From Cryptomeria japonica (Eukaryota; Streptophyta; Pinopsida; Cupressales; Cupressaceae), in contig NC_081407.1 in assembly GCF_030272615.1 (NCBI RefSeq), positions 377,819,132 to 377,883,131 on the forward strand: a DNA stretch of 64,000 nucleotides. The letters run 5' to 3'. Below the pieces are notes generated by a model. That model did no database searches, was not told the origin of the DNA, and worked only from the letters and a program-made list of their open reading frames with translations. Below are positions 36,845 to 49,139 of the stretch, piece by piece (within the stretch, counting starts at the first letter, position 1; the number at the start of each line of letters is the position of its first letter). Both the position numbers and the translations under genes were made by a program.

Positions 36845-37936
36845 TATTAGCCAATATACAATAATAATGGTGAAAAAATAGTCATTCAAGATGGAGATAA
36901 TTCTTATTAAGTAATGGCAACAATTCAAATAAAAGGAAATATAGCAAATACAAAATGACCTAAATGGGCAATTTTTTTGGAGGATACAAAGGGATGTGAT
37001 TTGTATATAAGTTGTGATCTATATATAAACATACATCAATACCAGTGGCTAATTATATAAAGCAATGATTTGTTTATTAGAAAAAAACACCATAATTCAG
37101 CAATTATTTTAATAGAAGTACGATTTGTTAGGAAGTATCGCTTCTTTTGTAAAAGGCATGTGTTTTAAGGACATGCATATTTTGGAAGAGATATATGAAT
37201 ATGAACTAAGAAATATAGAGGAGGGTACGTTGGAGGATAATTGAACAATATACTTCATATAAAGTTCAAGAAGATGTTAGAGATAACAATTGATCCATAT
37301 ATCAATCTTGAGATAAACTATTAATCTTGCATAATATAAGCTTCATATAAGAAAGATGAGTCATATCTTATACATAAAATTATATTGCATGCAAAATTAT
37401 ATTGCAACTACATTACACATGCATAACACTTCCCCAAGTAGGACATATAGAGTTGGTTCAACATAGGAATCGACATCCTTATACAAATTTTGGTTAGCAG
37501 TTAAGTGTTTTAATAAAAAGAAGCCCTTTGAAATGGTAGTTCTAAAACTATAATATTTTAATTAAAGGGACATTATTTGGAGACTATTATAAAAGAGGCT
37601 TCTCCCATTTCATTTTTGTCAATCAATCATTAGTGTACTTGCTTAATGCTAAAATATCTCTATCTTGCATCATCATCACTTTCATAAATTACATCATCAA
37701 TCAATGACACTTCCTTCCTTTCATGTCATCGTGTGCTATTTCTTAAGGTTGAGTGTAAAGATACTTCTACAAGATCTTAGAATATAGGTAAACAATGGAG
37801 TCATGCATTTCATGGATGTGAGGAACAATTATTGAATATAAGAAGAACAATTGAAAGATATATAAGTATTGCTAATTTCCCACCTAAAAAAACAAAGGCA
37901 TGTTTATATCCACTTAATGATGTATATTATTTATTC
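36845..37936. other. AT-rich intergenic sequence, nothing recognised
   Basis: No coding frame of note and no clear repeat boundary. Confidence 0.4.
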
Positions 37937-37946
37937 TTAAATTTGA

Positions 37947-38439
37947 AAAAAAATTTATTAAAGGAAAATAGATTTTGAGGGGACTAGAAACCCCGTACAA
38001 CAGGTTTTGAAGGGACCCAAAGCCCTCAGATTTTGCTAGGATCTGGAACCTACAGAGAATCTTCTGTCAGTAAAAATAGGCACATAAAAACAACAGACCA
38101 TACCATCAATTTTGGCGAATGCCAGCCAAAAGCCAGCACTACCACAATCAAGAAAAAAGCTAGCTTGACTAAAAGAAAATCATAATAAAATCTCCTGGAA
38201 ACACAACCTAAGCCTATTAGTGAATTTGATGAACTCCCTCATCCAGGCATTAAGGATTTTCCAGGTTACGCTCCCCTTATACATAAAAATCACATAGCAA
38301 AAGGCTAACTTGTCCCTTAACCAAAAACCAAGACAAACTAAGTTGGGCCCTTCAAAACTCTCAGCATCCAACCAAACATAAAAAAGGGGGCTTTGAAAGG
38401 ATCCCCTAACCTTCCATTTGGGTTTTAAAATGGCCCCCA
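37947..38439 (-). mobile_element. 5'-truncated LINE 3' end, copy A
   Basis: This segment shares with 44650-45120 the blocks GGGGACTAGAAACCCC, GTTTTGAAGGGACC, GAGGATCTAGAACC-like and CCTAACCTT...GGGTTTT. The left edge, read on the minus strand, is TTCCTTTAATAAA, like the LINE-type ends at 20250 and 44650. The 10-base word TTAAATTTGA lies on both sides (37937-37946 and 38440-38449) and is a candidate target duplication, though such an AT-rich word could match by chance. Confidence 0.5.
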
Positions 38440-38486
38440 TTAAATTTGAGATGTTAGGATTAAATATTCACTATTTTTATACAAAA

Positions 38487-38491
38487 GTTAT
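38487..38491. repeat. Target-site duplication GTTAT, left copy
   Basis: GTTAT directly precedes the TGTTAGAA terminus at 38492 and recurs at 43418-43422 directly after the right LTR. This ties both LTRs to one insertion. Confidence 0.75.
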
Positions 38492-39012
38492 TGTTAGAAA
38501 CTAGGATCTAAGGATACTAATCATTATAAACAAGATTATAAAGTAAATGAAATATGAAACATACATGCAAAATGTACACATTACACAAGATATGCATGGG
38601 GAAAACCCTTTCGGGTAAAAAACCCCATAAAGCATCATTTAATTAAAACACTTACAAATATAGTCTATAATAAAAGAGACATGAACCTGGGGACACTCCT
38701 CCTATACTTCCACATGACCAATAATACCTCATATGCATAGTGATACAACTCACCATAAAGCTCCAAATTCACACACCTCTCAAATGAGAGAGAACCTCCT
38801 TAAATATAGGAGGACGGGTGACTTCACTAGTCACACCTTTTCAATAACCCCCACTCATAAATAATTAATAATCTAATAGTTATTAGATTATAATTATTTC
38901 AAATGGGATATGCTTATAAAGCATATAATATATAAGGTTTTATAAACATATATTAGAACATTATATATAAATGTTATAAGGATGTGATCCCTAATAACAT
39001 TATGTTCTAACA
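38492..39012 (-). repeat. 3' LTR of the element (left copy, complete)
   Basis: The LTR is 521 bp with TGTTAGAA...TTCTAACA inverted termini. It contains the GGGGAAAACCC...AAAAACCCC block typical of Copia-type LTRs and a perfect hairpin, TAATCTAATA-GT-TATTAGATTA, near 38868. Confidence 0.85.
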
Positions 39013-39021
39013 CTCCCCCTT
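39013..39021 (-). other. Polypurine tract
   Basis: The minus strand reads AAGGGGGAG directly before the TGTTAG start of the LTR, the usual plus-strand priming site. Similar CTCCCCCTTAATGG words recur inside the element near 39450 and 39575. Confidence 0.8.
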
Positions 39022-39199
39022 AATGTTAATAGGGGATCACATGTCAATTTCCATAGAAGAAAAAATGAAGCACCCCAGTAACGTACGTCTTCTTTGACAG
39101 TGATAAACAAGAACACAAATATATGCCAACATGAAGATCATGCATTCCGGACTACATGATAGTCATGTTGTCATAATTTATAATCCTAGTGTTTTAAAA

Positions 39200-39790
39200 A
39201 TGATGTTGTGAGGTCTTAAAAATTATATTGGAGCCGTGGTCTCCTCAAATTAGCCTCTCCCTAGGTTCATTACATAGTGCCCATAGATCTTAATACAATG
39301 CTTCTACAAGTGGAAGATTTACAAGGAGAAGAATTTACAATATTCCCGTAGGACTTAAAAAAAATCTGCCTGTAGGTCTTACGATAATGTGCCCCTAGGA
39401 CTTAAAAATAAAAGGATTTAGCCACTAGGTGGTGTCACTGACATGCACACTCCCCCTCAATGGTATCACCTAAGGCCAAGCATTATTTGAATTTGGAGCA
39501 TATAATGCCTAAAGGTCTTATGCCTATTAGGTCTTAAATCTAGGATTTAGCCACTAGGTGGTGTCATGTACACTCCCCCTTAATGGCATCACCTCAAAGC
39601 CAATCACTGCATAGAGGATTTAAAAGTGATGGCTAGAATTATAATATATAGTATGTGCCCATGATCTTCAAAGTGTCTTTATTATAGAACGATTTCACTT
39701 GAGTGAGGTGCTCATCATCTTCAAGGTGCCTTTATTATAGAATGCTTTCACTTGAGTGAGGTGCCCATGATCTTCAATGTTCATTTTGAT
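39200..39790. repeat. Internal direct repeats of the LTR element
   Basis: Two copies of GGATTTAGCCACTAGGTGG followed by an ACTCCCCCT(C/T)AATGG(T/C)ATCACCT block lie at about 39416-39475 and 39543-39595. Several CCC(A/G)TAGG(A/T)CTTA words lie at 39280-39410. A unit of about 60 bp (TTTATTATAGAA(C/T)G...TTTCACTTGAGTGAGGTGC) is duplicated at 39679-39770. Confidence 0.75.
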
Positions 39791-41139
39791 CTTTAGAAAT
39801 GATATTCTCTAGAGATAGTAAAGTAACTTCAAGTAATATGGTACTTTCATATGTATCCAAATGGAATTCTTCAATAAATCTTCAAGGCCATATTGATTCT
39901 TCAAGAGCTACATTCATATTTTGTCCATTTGATTCAAAGACACATAGAAGATAGTCTTCTTATTACTGTATTGCACCATCCATGTAATAGTACTTGCACC
40001 ATATGTTTTGAAGGCATAACCTCGCCATAGAAGAAACAATCTAGTTAGTAACTTAGTAATCAACTTCATTTTTGGTGCAAAGAAAGAACATAATATTTTT
40101 TTTTTGTCATTTGCCAAAGATCATATAATATTCCTTATAAATATAAATACAGTCCAATGATTGGTAGAAAGGAGATCAACATATATTTTCATGGGAATAG
40201 GAATAATAATTTTTTGTCTTGTTTATACAAAAATAGACATGCTACTGCATATAGTAATGATCCATAAAAAAATTAGGCAACGGGTGAGCTATCCTTTCTA
40301 GGTTTGCTCCCCAAACAGTTTATTAGGGCGATAGTCACCCATAAGTCATATCCTCCATCAAATACCTATAAAAATTAAATTTGAGATAAATCATGATGTT
40401 CCTTCCTTTATTCCTACTAGTTCACATGTGACTTTTTGTGATGCACTTAAAGGACTAATATAAATAATAACAGGTACTTTGGGAGGGTCACATGAAAATA
40501 TGAACTAAGACTAGATGAATCAACTGTATTAAAAATTCATATGGAAGGATCAACACCATTAGTTATGAAGTTCTTGTTTATTTTTTCATGTCTCACTAAC
40601 AAGTTATTTATAAAAGATAGCATAAAATGACAAAAGAGACATTACTACATCCACTCATACTAAATGACTATCAAAGATATTATAAGGAAGAGTTATAAGG
40701 GAATTATGAAATATCAACACTTATAATGGATGATCTAGGAAAGGACAAGTCTACACCATCTCTTATAACATTGTGAAACAAACCCCATTAAGACTATTCT
40801 TCATATATATACCTAATCTTCCATGAAATCAAATTATTTATTTTGTGCATATCCAGCTATCGTTGCAGTCTTAATCTATTTGACTTGAATTCTTTCAAAC
40901 AGTTCACTTCCCTTGTGCATTTTGAAAAATAAAATAAAATGTAGATTTAATGTTTTCACTAATGAAGCATTTCCATAAAAAGCTTTTACATGTTTATAAA
41001 TAAAGTACATATGACTCTCTATGATGTGTCTAACTTATAGATAAAAAGATCGTGCTTTCACATGGCACATTAAGAGTTACATCTCTTTGCTTCCAAGTGA
41101 GTCATTTTTTCCAAAGATATCATATTTGGTCTATCTTGA

Positions 41140-42185
41140 AGTGTTAAAAGTGTCCATGTGAGGGTTAGAGTCATTTATGTCAAAAATACAAAAATACAAA
41201 AATTGTAAAAATTGTAAAGTTGCAACATTATCAAAAAGTGCAACAAAAGTGTAAAAATGAAATCCATTGGTCATGAGGTGGTTAGAGTAGTTATAAAGGA
41301 GTTGGAAATGGTCTATAAAACCATGTTTGGTCGAAATCAAGAGGGTAGATCAGCTTGGAGGGGATTTGACAAAGATTATCCATCAAACCCTCAAACTGTC
41401 ATGAGTTTTTAAGGAATTTGTGGTTATCATAGGTCCATGGAGGATCCCATTTGGTGTAATTTTTATATGTAGAAGTTATTTAATGATAGATTAATTAAAT
41501 ATATTTTAGATGAATCATTTCTTATGCTTTTTTGTGGAGTATTTGGCAAGATATGTTTATCTTTACAATAATTGTCAAAACCCTACTAAGGGTTACATGG
41601 TTTTGGGAAAATGATCATAACTTTTGATTTAACCATTGGATCTAGCTCAAATTTTAAGAGGAATTGTGTAACTTAGTATTATAAATTATGACCAAAGCAA
41701 TTGTATTTAAGATCAATATTGTAAATATTATTGATGACTGTTTGTTACAGTTCATTGTGAAAGGCAGATTGGTGAAGGCAACAATAGTCTGGTTGCAATA
41801 TTTGGTGTGGTCACATGAGGAATAGTAATGAAGAAAGGATATATGTTTTGGAAAGGTCTTTTAATATTCTTTCAATTTATTTTTGTCTTACTTAATTTGG
41901 TTAAGAATTGAATTTTGTGTGGTTATTTTGGTGAAAATAGTTTTTAAAGGATGAAACCCTGAACTAGGGTATTCCATGGCAATAAAGAATTTGTTCTCTC
42001 ATGTTATGGTGAATATTATGATCTAAAATCTTTAATGAAGGTTTTTAGGGATGTAATATAACCTTTGAAATTGGTTTGGAGTTGAGAAGAATGTTTTATC
42101 TTTTTATATGCCTCTTGATTCAAGTTTAAAGTCTACCCTTGAATGAAGGTTTTATGGTTTGTGATAGATGCTCCGCATCAATGCT
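41140..42185 (+). other. Possible LTR fragment nested in the element
   Basis: A G/T-rich stretch begins TGTTAAAAGTGTCCATG at 41140, has a CTATAAAAC TATA-like box near 41314, and ends near GCTCCGCATCA. I see no target duplication or second copy, so this is only a suggestion. Confidence 0.25.
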
Positions 42186-43012
42186 TTTTATGATAACTAG
42201 TTCAATATTAATTGATCATTATGGTTGGCCCATAACAATTCACTATCAATATTAAAGAATAGTTACCCTTTCACAAAAGACACATCATTTAGATTTTGTA
42301 TAGAGTTTTGATCTATTAAAGAGAACACATTTCTTAAGAAAAAGTATAAAATCAATAAGATTGATTGATACATTTGAAAAAAAAACTATTTGATATATGG
42401 TAAATTCAATAATGGTTGTATTTATGTATTTATTTCTAGATGGTGTAATTCATTCTATGAGAATTTTCTTAATTGATTTAATGTCAAAAAACAATCATGT
42501 AAATATATTTTAATAAGAGAAGAAATTATGGGATGGATTTTTCTAAGGTTATTAGAATTTTTATCATGGAGATATAGTTAGATACATTATTGAATTGTAT
42601 ATATAGATCCTCTAGTCTTGTTAAAAAATAATCATAATTAACTAATATCATTTAAGTACCTAATAAGGTAAAAAAAAAATGCATTCTAATATTTCAAATG
42701 AATATGCACCTTTCACAACTCTTTAAAAGTATATGTTAAATTAATATGATGATACATGTAATTCAAAAAATAATTCAACATTTCCAAAATTGATGGAGGA
42801 AAATAATAATTTAAATAAAACATTTGTCTAATAGTCTCAAATAAAAAAAATTTCTTGGAAAAAAATATTTACCTCTTTTAGTGCAATCCTAAACATGCTA
42901 ACCCCCCATTTTTTTATTTTTTTGGAAAAAAACTCCTTATAATCATGCCACAGAACTAATACAATATATGATGCATCTAATCCTCAAAAAATTTAGAAAT
43001 GAACAATTATGT

Positions 43013-43417
43013 CCTTTCGGGTAGAAAATCCCATAAGCATCATTTAATTAAAACACTTACAAATATAGTCTATAACAAAATAGACATGAACCTGGAGACA
43101 CTCCTCCAATACTTCCACATGGCCAATAATACCTCATATGCATAGTGATACAACTCACCATAAAGCTCCAAATTCACACACCTCTCAAATGAGAGAGAAC
43201 CTCCTTAAATATAGGAGGAAGGGTGACTTCACTAGTCACACCTTTTCAATAACCCCCACTCATAAATAATTAATAATCTAATAGTTATTAGATTATAATT
43301 ATCTCAAATGGGATATGCTTATAAAGCATATAATATATAAGGTTTTATAACCTTATATTAGAACACTATATATAAATGTTATAAGGTTTTATAACCTAAT
43401 AACATTATGTTCTAATA
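43013..43417 (-). repeat. 5' LTR of the element (right copy, truncated)
   Basis: Matches 38608-39012 with few differences, including the TAATCTAATAGTTATTAGATTA hairpin. The outer end is TTCTAATA instead of TTCTAACA, followed by GTTAT. The inner 115 bp present in the left LTR are missing. Confidence 0.85.
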
Positions 43418-43422
43418 GTTAT
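43418..43422. repeat. Target-site duplication GTTAT, right copy
   Basis: Matches 38487-38491 and follows the right LTR directly. Confidence 0.7.
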
Positions 43423-44640
43423 CTTATAGTTTTATAATATAATTCTAAAACTATATTTAATAATTAAAAATAATGATAATAATTTTAAATATTACACATA
43501 AAATTATTTAGTTGTATATATATATATATACACTTCCTTTTATATAAAAAATAATTGAAGAGCACTAGACTAAATTTGACGCAGAAAAAATGATTTTGTC
43601 TCCTTGATAGTTGGCAAGCTTAAATGTCTTCCTTGAAATTTTTGTGCACCATCTATATGAGTAGTTGAAATCAACTTGTTGTATGAGCAATTTACCTTTT
43701 CAACCTACAAGTGATTTTACCATCAACCATTTCTATGGTGATGGTAGGAACCCTCATAATATATGTTTTGGTAGCTTTTAAATCACACCAAACTAACTTA
43801 AATGAAGTTCAATCCATTCTACCAATCACATTTTCATTTTAGCGAAACCACATTAGTTAGGAAATAGGTTCAATTCCTATATGGATTGCAAACAAAGATA
43901 GAAAAAAATCAATCATTTAGGCCTACCTCAAAAACTTTTGAATTGTCCATTATAAACAAATCATTTAGAGTGCTCGAGATCATTTCATCATCCTTCAAAT
44001 GTTTGAAAAAACCTGAAGTAGCCACATTCAATAAATTTAACCATGACAAATATAGCCTAACATGGTAAATGCCAAAGAAAAAAATTAAGGGATTTCATAA
44101 GGACTAATTGCCTTTTTAATAGAAATAAATTATAGTGCAGTAGTAAGCTTTGATATGACTTAGGAATTCCATAAATGTAATTACCATATCTATTTTAGTT
44201 AGTACTATATTAACTCAAATTTGGATGGACTTTTTATAATTTTCTCTACATTTTTCAATTACTATAGAAATTATTTTGAACCTTTTTCAATATTTTGAAT
44301 ATCCAAATTTCTTTGACCCCTTAAATAAGTCAATTTTTGGAACTTCGTAATTATGTCCATAATATCATGGCTATCATTAGAGGCTATAATCTTAAGCACA
44401 AGAAAATGAATCCAAAGTTTTAAAATGCCTTGTAAAATTGAATATTATTCTTTCCACCATGTCGCTTGCTAAATGAAATTCACATGCCTTGATTATGCTT
44501 CCACACTTTGTATGCAACTCATGTGGCTTGTCTATGCTTGAATATTTATTTATTTGTTAATTGCATTCAAGCCTTCAACTGCAGTTTCAAAAAGAAAAAA
44601 ATATTGAGAAATATATTGTTTTTCAAAAACTGGGTTTTTC
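43423..44640. other. AT-rich intergenic sequence with a TA microsatellite
   Basis: A short (TA)8 tract lies at 43515-43530. No coding frame or repeat boundary is recognised in the rest. Confidence 0.5.
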
Positions 44641-44649
44641 CCTGGCCAT

Positions 44650-45120
44650 TTCTAATGTTTTTGATTAAGGGAAAACAAGTTTTATGGGGACTAGAAACCC
44701 CATACAATAGGTTTTGAAGGGACCTAAAATCCAATATATTTTACGAGGATCTAGAACCCAACAAATCAGGCTACTCAAAGATATTAACAAAGAAAACCAC
44801 AGCCAAAAACCAACACAACTGACTCTTCAGCTTCCAACTAATGCATAATGATGTTGCTAAAAAGAAACCAGCAGGCCTACTAGATACAAGATTAAAAGAA
44901 TGAGCCCCAAGAACAAACACAAGGGTTTTACAACGGGACCCTTAACCTGTGATTGCAACCATGAGTGGATCTAGACACCCATAACCTCCATCATAAACTC
45001 CAGATTACAATAATTGACCATACAAACCCAATTTGCACACCAAGGGTTTTGAAAGGCTCCCCTAACCTTGAATCTGGGTTTTGAACTGGCACCCAAAACC
45101 ATCAAAAGGTTTTCCTAGGA
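44650..45120 (-). mobile_element. LINE 3' end, copy B
   Basis: Shares several blocks with 37947-38439. The left edge reads on the minus strand TTTTCCCTTAATCAAAAAC, a LINE-like 3' terminus. No coding part is attached, so it is probably a 5'-truncated insertion. Confidence 0.5.
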
Positions 45121-45599
45121 CCTTCTATTTGTGTTCTTTACAATAATAGTGAGGAATTTTCCTTGCATTTTTTCTTTATATGTTTCTCTATAAGGGATAT
45201 TTGGTGCTTGTGGTGGGGAGCCTAGAAGAAAGCTTATGTTAATGCTACTTATCTAGTTGAACTTTGTAATAGTCTAGGAAGGCCCCTAGCTAATACTTAA
45301 TTTCTTCATATAGCTTGTAATATTGGTCCTACATTCATTCTTTGGTAAGTTTGATTATAAAAAAATGTAGGATATTTTAGGATAAGAATTTTTTTGTGCA
45401 CCAAGTGTGGCATATGATTACTAATATAGATCAAGAGGCATTACTAGTGAGGTATTATCCTTCTTATTAAGTGGACCTTGGTCAATTGGTTGTAATCCAG
45501 GATTTCAACTTAAGGTGGTTATGATATTAGATATTCATTTTTCAGAGAAATTCAACATGCCAAAGGAAATTTCTATTAAGATAGTCAATGGTCTTCCCC

Positions 45600-46067
45600 T
45601 ATTCAAGGAGTTCTAAAAATTAATATTAATAGTTTTTCTAGAGTGTTACTTGGGCATGTTGGGATTGGAAGTATTGGTAGAGATAGTGTTGGGGTGGCCA
45701 TTTTTTTAAATATAAAAGGCACCAAATTAATAATTTCATGCAAACTCTTAGTGTTATTTATGCACTGGAAATAGCTTGTGTTCTCTATTTGCATAAGAAT
45801 ATTTTTGAATTAGGTTCTCAAGCGATGATTGAAATGTTAAATGAGAAAAATTTGGATGGAGTTAGTTGGCAAGTGGCTATGTTGCTAAAAAATACTCTTA
45901 TGCTAAGTGATCTTTTAGATTTTGTTTCCTTTGCTAATATTCCTTGGGAGTTGAATAGGATAGTATATTATGAGCTTTTGAGAAATGGGAAGAATTTTAG
46001 TGACAAGGAACAATTCTCCCTAGAATACTCTCAAGTGCACAATTCTTCATGTACTCTTCTTTCTTAA
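45600..46067 (+). pseudogene. LINE-type RNase H domain relic
   Basis: The first frame reads VGIGSIGRDSVGVA (family GGIGGV.RD..G). A frameshift leads to the frame at 45738-46067 with SVIYALEIACVLYLHKNIFE, the AIEMLN-like region, LDGVSWQVAMLL, and FVSFANIPWELNRI (family ...H.PRE.N..AD). This is the RNase H domain found at the C-terminus of many plant LINE ORF2 proteins and related endogenous fragments. Key acidic residues are lost and there is no upstream reverse transcriptase in the same orientation. The neighbouring LINE 3' end at 44650 points the other way, so they are separate pieces. Confidence 0.7.
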
Positions 46068-46069
46068 TT

Positions 46070-47750
46070 CTTATAAGTGCAACTCTATGTTGTATATAAT
46101 TTCAATTAGTCAATGAACTCCTTGAAATCTCACACACAAGCTACTCATTTATTGCACTTAAATAAAACACCATGGGAACATTTTATCCCTACACGTATCC
46201 TCATGTTTGTGTTACTCTTCCATAATTTCCTCATGAAACTCTTTCTTGCATTCTCCTCAACTGGAATGTTCCCTTGGCCAATACTATCAACTTGTATAAT
46301 TTTCTTTGTTTCTACTTCCTTTGTTACAATTCTCTACTCATCTTTACCAAACCACTATCTAAAATCAAGTTTAAATACTAACACCTCTATTCATTTCTCC
46401 TCTTGGCAAGCCTCTCTTGTAACATCATCCTTCATCATAAGGATGTATGCCTCCTTTTTATAGTTTTCTTCTAGTACTAAAAATAGAATTTTTCTAGCAA
46501 AAACTGAGGCTTATCCTTACCTTGTTTACTTGTATCCACATGGCTATCCACTTATCGACTTAAACTCATGGGTCATCTTCTCCTTTGTCATAGTTGTTAC
46601 ACCAATATCTTATAACTTTTTGAATACATTATCTTCTCTATACTCATTCGCAAGGTTTGTCTCCTCTTTTTTCTCATTTGTGAATGTGTTCTTAAATGAG
46701 TTGAACTTGAGCCAACTCTTTACTTATGGGCTACACACATAGCATTTCTACTTATCCATTGCCACATAAGACGAAATTCTCTATCCTATTCTACTATATT
46801 TTATTAGGCCTCTTCTTTGTCCCATTTGCAAAGATTACAAACATACATAATGGATCTCATTTTCTTCATCCTTTAAGGTTTCTAAGATTGTGTCATTCTC
46901 CTTCAAGGCCTTTATCACATCCTAAGACTTTTATAAATTTTACTCCTAAAAGTTCAATACTTTCTTCATCTCCATTACCACTATCTTCCCTTTTACAAGA
47001 ATAATCTTTTTTCTTACTACTTTTAGAGACATCCAACCTCTTGCATATTCCCTTCACATAGTTTTCATTACAACACAAATCTTGCTTTATGCTCTACTTT
47101 TTCAACATCTACTATTATTCTCCTTAATGCCAATTTACTATCTTGAATCACCCTTTTTCAACTCTAAAACTTTCCTAACAACAACCTTCTTTTCTATAAG
47201 GACAAAATCATAATCTTGATCGTTGCTATCATTAAACTATTGCAAACTCTAAAACTCCAATTTTGTACTTTCCTCCTAGAGTTGTAGCCTACTTGCTTTC
47301 GATAGTGTCATAAAGCATATACTCCATACACTACTAAATGAGAGAAAGGTTGCATTGTTGTTATCATTTGATATAACCATCCAAGAAATCAAGATATTTC
47401 TAATTGTAGGAAGTTGAACAACTTCAAACAATTGATTGCACAACACTAAACTTTACCCACTTAGTATTAGTTTCTACAACATACACCGTAAGTCCATTAG
47501 ACAAATTCACATGTTTTTGGGCCTTCTATTATTTTAACCTACACATTCCTTCTCTACACTTGCAACTTGCCTCTTTTCCTTACAAAATGAATAGACATTG
47601 CAAATTTGAATGTTGAGAGCTCTAATGGTGGATTTGACATACCACAATGCCTTGAAGATCTATTGTAGACATATATTCAGTAGACATCTATATATATTTT
47701 GAGTTCTTACCTTCATTCTACTCACCAGGATACTTACCACTTCAAATATT
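46070..47750. other. T/C-rich intergenic sequence, nothing recognised
   Basis: Several plus-strand open frames (46113-46463, 46530-46742, 46726-47004) are hydrophobic because of base composition and show no family pattern. I do not call genes here. Confidence 0.4.
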
Positions 47751-47759
47751 CTTATAGGG

Positions 47760-48345
47760 AAAGATTTCATACTTCAATTTCACAAAACACTAAAAGATGA
47801 AAAATATCTAAATATGTAAATTCATAACATCATGTTCAAACTCTAAAAAATTTAACACTATCAAAGATCATTTTTCGTTTTTCATTTATGAGATTTGTAA
47901 AATATCAAAATCTGCGAAATGATGAGACATTAGCACAATGGCTAGTACAACATTACATAAAGAAAAGTAATAACTTTTGTTCTCTTAAAATGATAATAGT
48001 TTTTTTTTAAGTGACAAATTTTTAATCAGCCTACTAGATCAAATATTTAACTAGATGATTAGCACAAAAATTAACATTAATTCAATCTAAAATAGCTACC
48101 AATTTTTTTAACAGAAATAGAAACAATAAAATCTTATCATCCTTTTTCATATTTTTAATCTGCTCTGATAGTACTGTTAAGATTAAAAAATGCATAGAAT
48201 AAGATAATGATATATTTTTACATGGTGATTACAGAAAGAAACATAGTTAAATATATTACTATATCTGAATTAATTCAACTATTTTTAAAGATAATTTATA
48301 ATATAACTAAAAATTAATATTTGAACCCTAAACTCTAATAACAAT
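47760..48345. repeat. Segmental duplication, copy B
   Basis: Aligns by eye in the same orientation with 50235-50850. Shared blocks include TTCAATTTCACAAAAC / TTTAATTTCACAAAAC, GAGACATTAGCACAATG / GAGGCATCAGCACAATG, TTAATTCAAT, TGCTCTGATA.TACT.TTAAGAT and AAGATAATGA. The copies are diverged, with small indels. Confidence 0.7.
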
Positions 48346-48504
48346 ATCTAGTTTAGGAGTACCTGGAAGAGACTCTGGTGCAGGGGTACCTAGGGAATTG
48401 GCAATCGCAGCACCACCAAACCATTTTTCAGTTTTTTTGTCAGTTTTCCAGGGTTTCAATTTTTCTCTCGCTCCAGCTCAGTTAGGTTGTGCAGCCTCTC
48501 TTTT

Positions 48505-48700
48505 AGTCCAGAATACATTAATGCAATGTTGTCTCATCTACTACAATGCTTGCAGGATATGCAGAAAAATGGATTGTCAAAAAGGCTTTAGACACATTAA
48601 AGCCAAATTCTGCAACCTTGGCCAGCAACTTCGCAGCCTGTACAAACATACATCGAAGCATTATGGAAAAACGGCAAGAATACAAAGTGGAAGGCTACAA
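48505..48700 (+). pseudogene. PPR protein gene relic 3
   Basis: One plus-strand frame reads NVVSSTTMLAGYAEKW, then KKALDTLKPNSATLASNF and AACTNIH. This follows the PPR pattern NVVSWT.MIAGYA..G...KAL..F and KPNS.TFAS.L.AC.. with a short deletion between the helices. About 60 codons remain with no start or array. It sits between the two copies of a segmental duplication near the F-box gene. An AAACGGCAAGAATACA word is repeated just downstream (48670 and 48737). Confidence 0.75.
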
Positions 48701-49015
48701 AAATAAAAGGCTTTAGAAACCATCGAAGAAATAAGGAAAAACGGCAAGAATACAGGTGTTGAAAAGAAACCGTTTAACTCCCATTTCTTCCAGCTCGAAG
48801 CGGTGAATAGAAATAGACAGTGTTACCAAAGAAAGAGAATTAAGGGTGAAACGCATGAGGAGGTGGGTAGGGAATAGGGAATAAGGAGAGTCCTCTAAAA
48901 AGAATGGAGCAGCAATTAAAGACTTGGGCATAATTAAAGAGTTGAGAGTAATAAAGAGACAGACTGTTTGCTAGTATGGCGGCAGATTATCTCAAATGAC
49001 GGGTTCTGATCAATA

Positions 49016-49130
49016 TGTCCCTTTATTGACCAAAACTAAATACAGGCATAGACTACTGAATATAAAACTACTCGGCTCTGCCTTTATTGACCGAAACTAA
49101 ATACAGGCACAGACTACTGAATTTATAGGA
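49016..49130. repeat. Tandem repeat, two units of about 62 bp
   Basis: CTTTATTGACC(A/G)AAACTAAATACAGGCA(T/C)AGACTACTGAAT occurs twice, starting near 49019 and 49081. Confidence 0.85.
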
Positions 49131-49139
49131 AAATGCATA

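Larger units (their letters stand above)
38492..43422 (-). mobile_element. Near-complete minus-strand LTR element lacking recognisable pol
   Basis: The left LTR (38492-39012) and right LTR (43013-43417) are very similar and in the same orientation, and the whole is flanked by GTTAT. A purine tract lies beside the left LTR, so the element reads right to left. The 4.0 kb interior holds no recognisable gag, protease, integrase or reverse transcriptase, only repeats and short frames. It therefore looks like a non-autonomous, LARD-like element, or one replaced internally by other insertions. The right LTR has lost about 115 bp at its inner end together with the primer-binding site. Confidence 0.75.

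Noticed and set aside
46113-47004. Plus-strand hydrophobic ORFs that could be a membrane protein
   Set aside because: Broken frames, T/C-rich composition and no family pattern.
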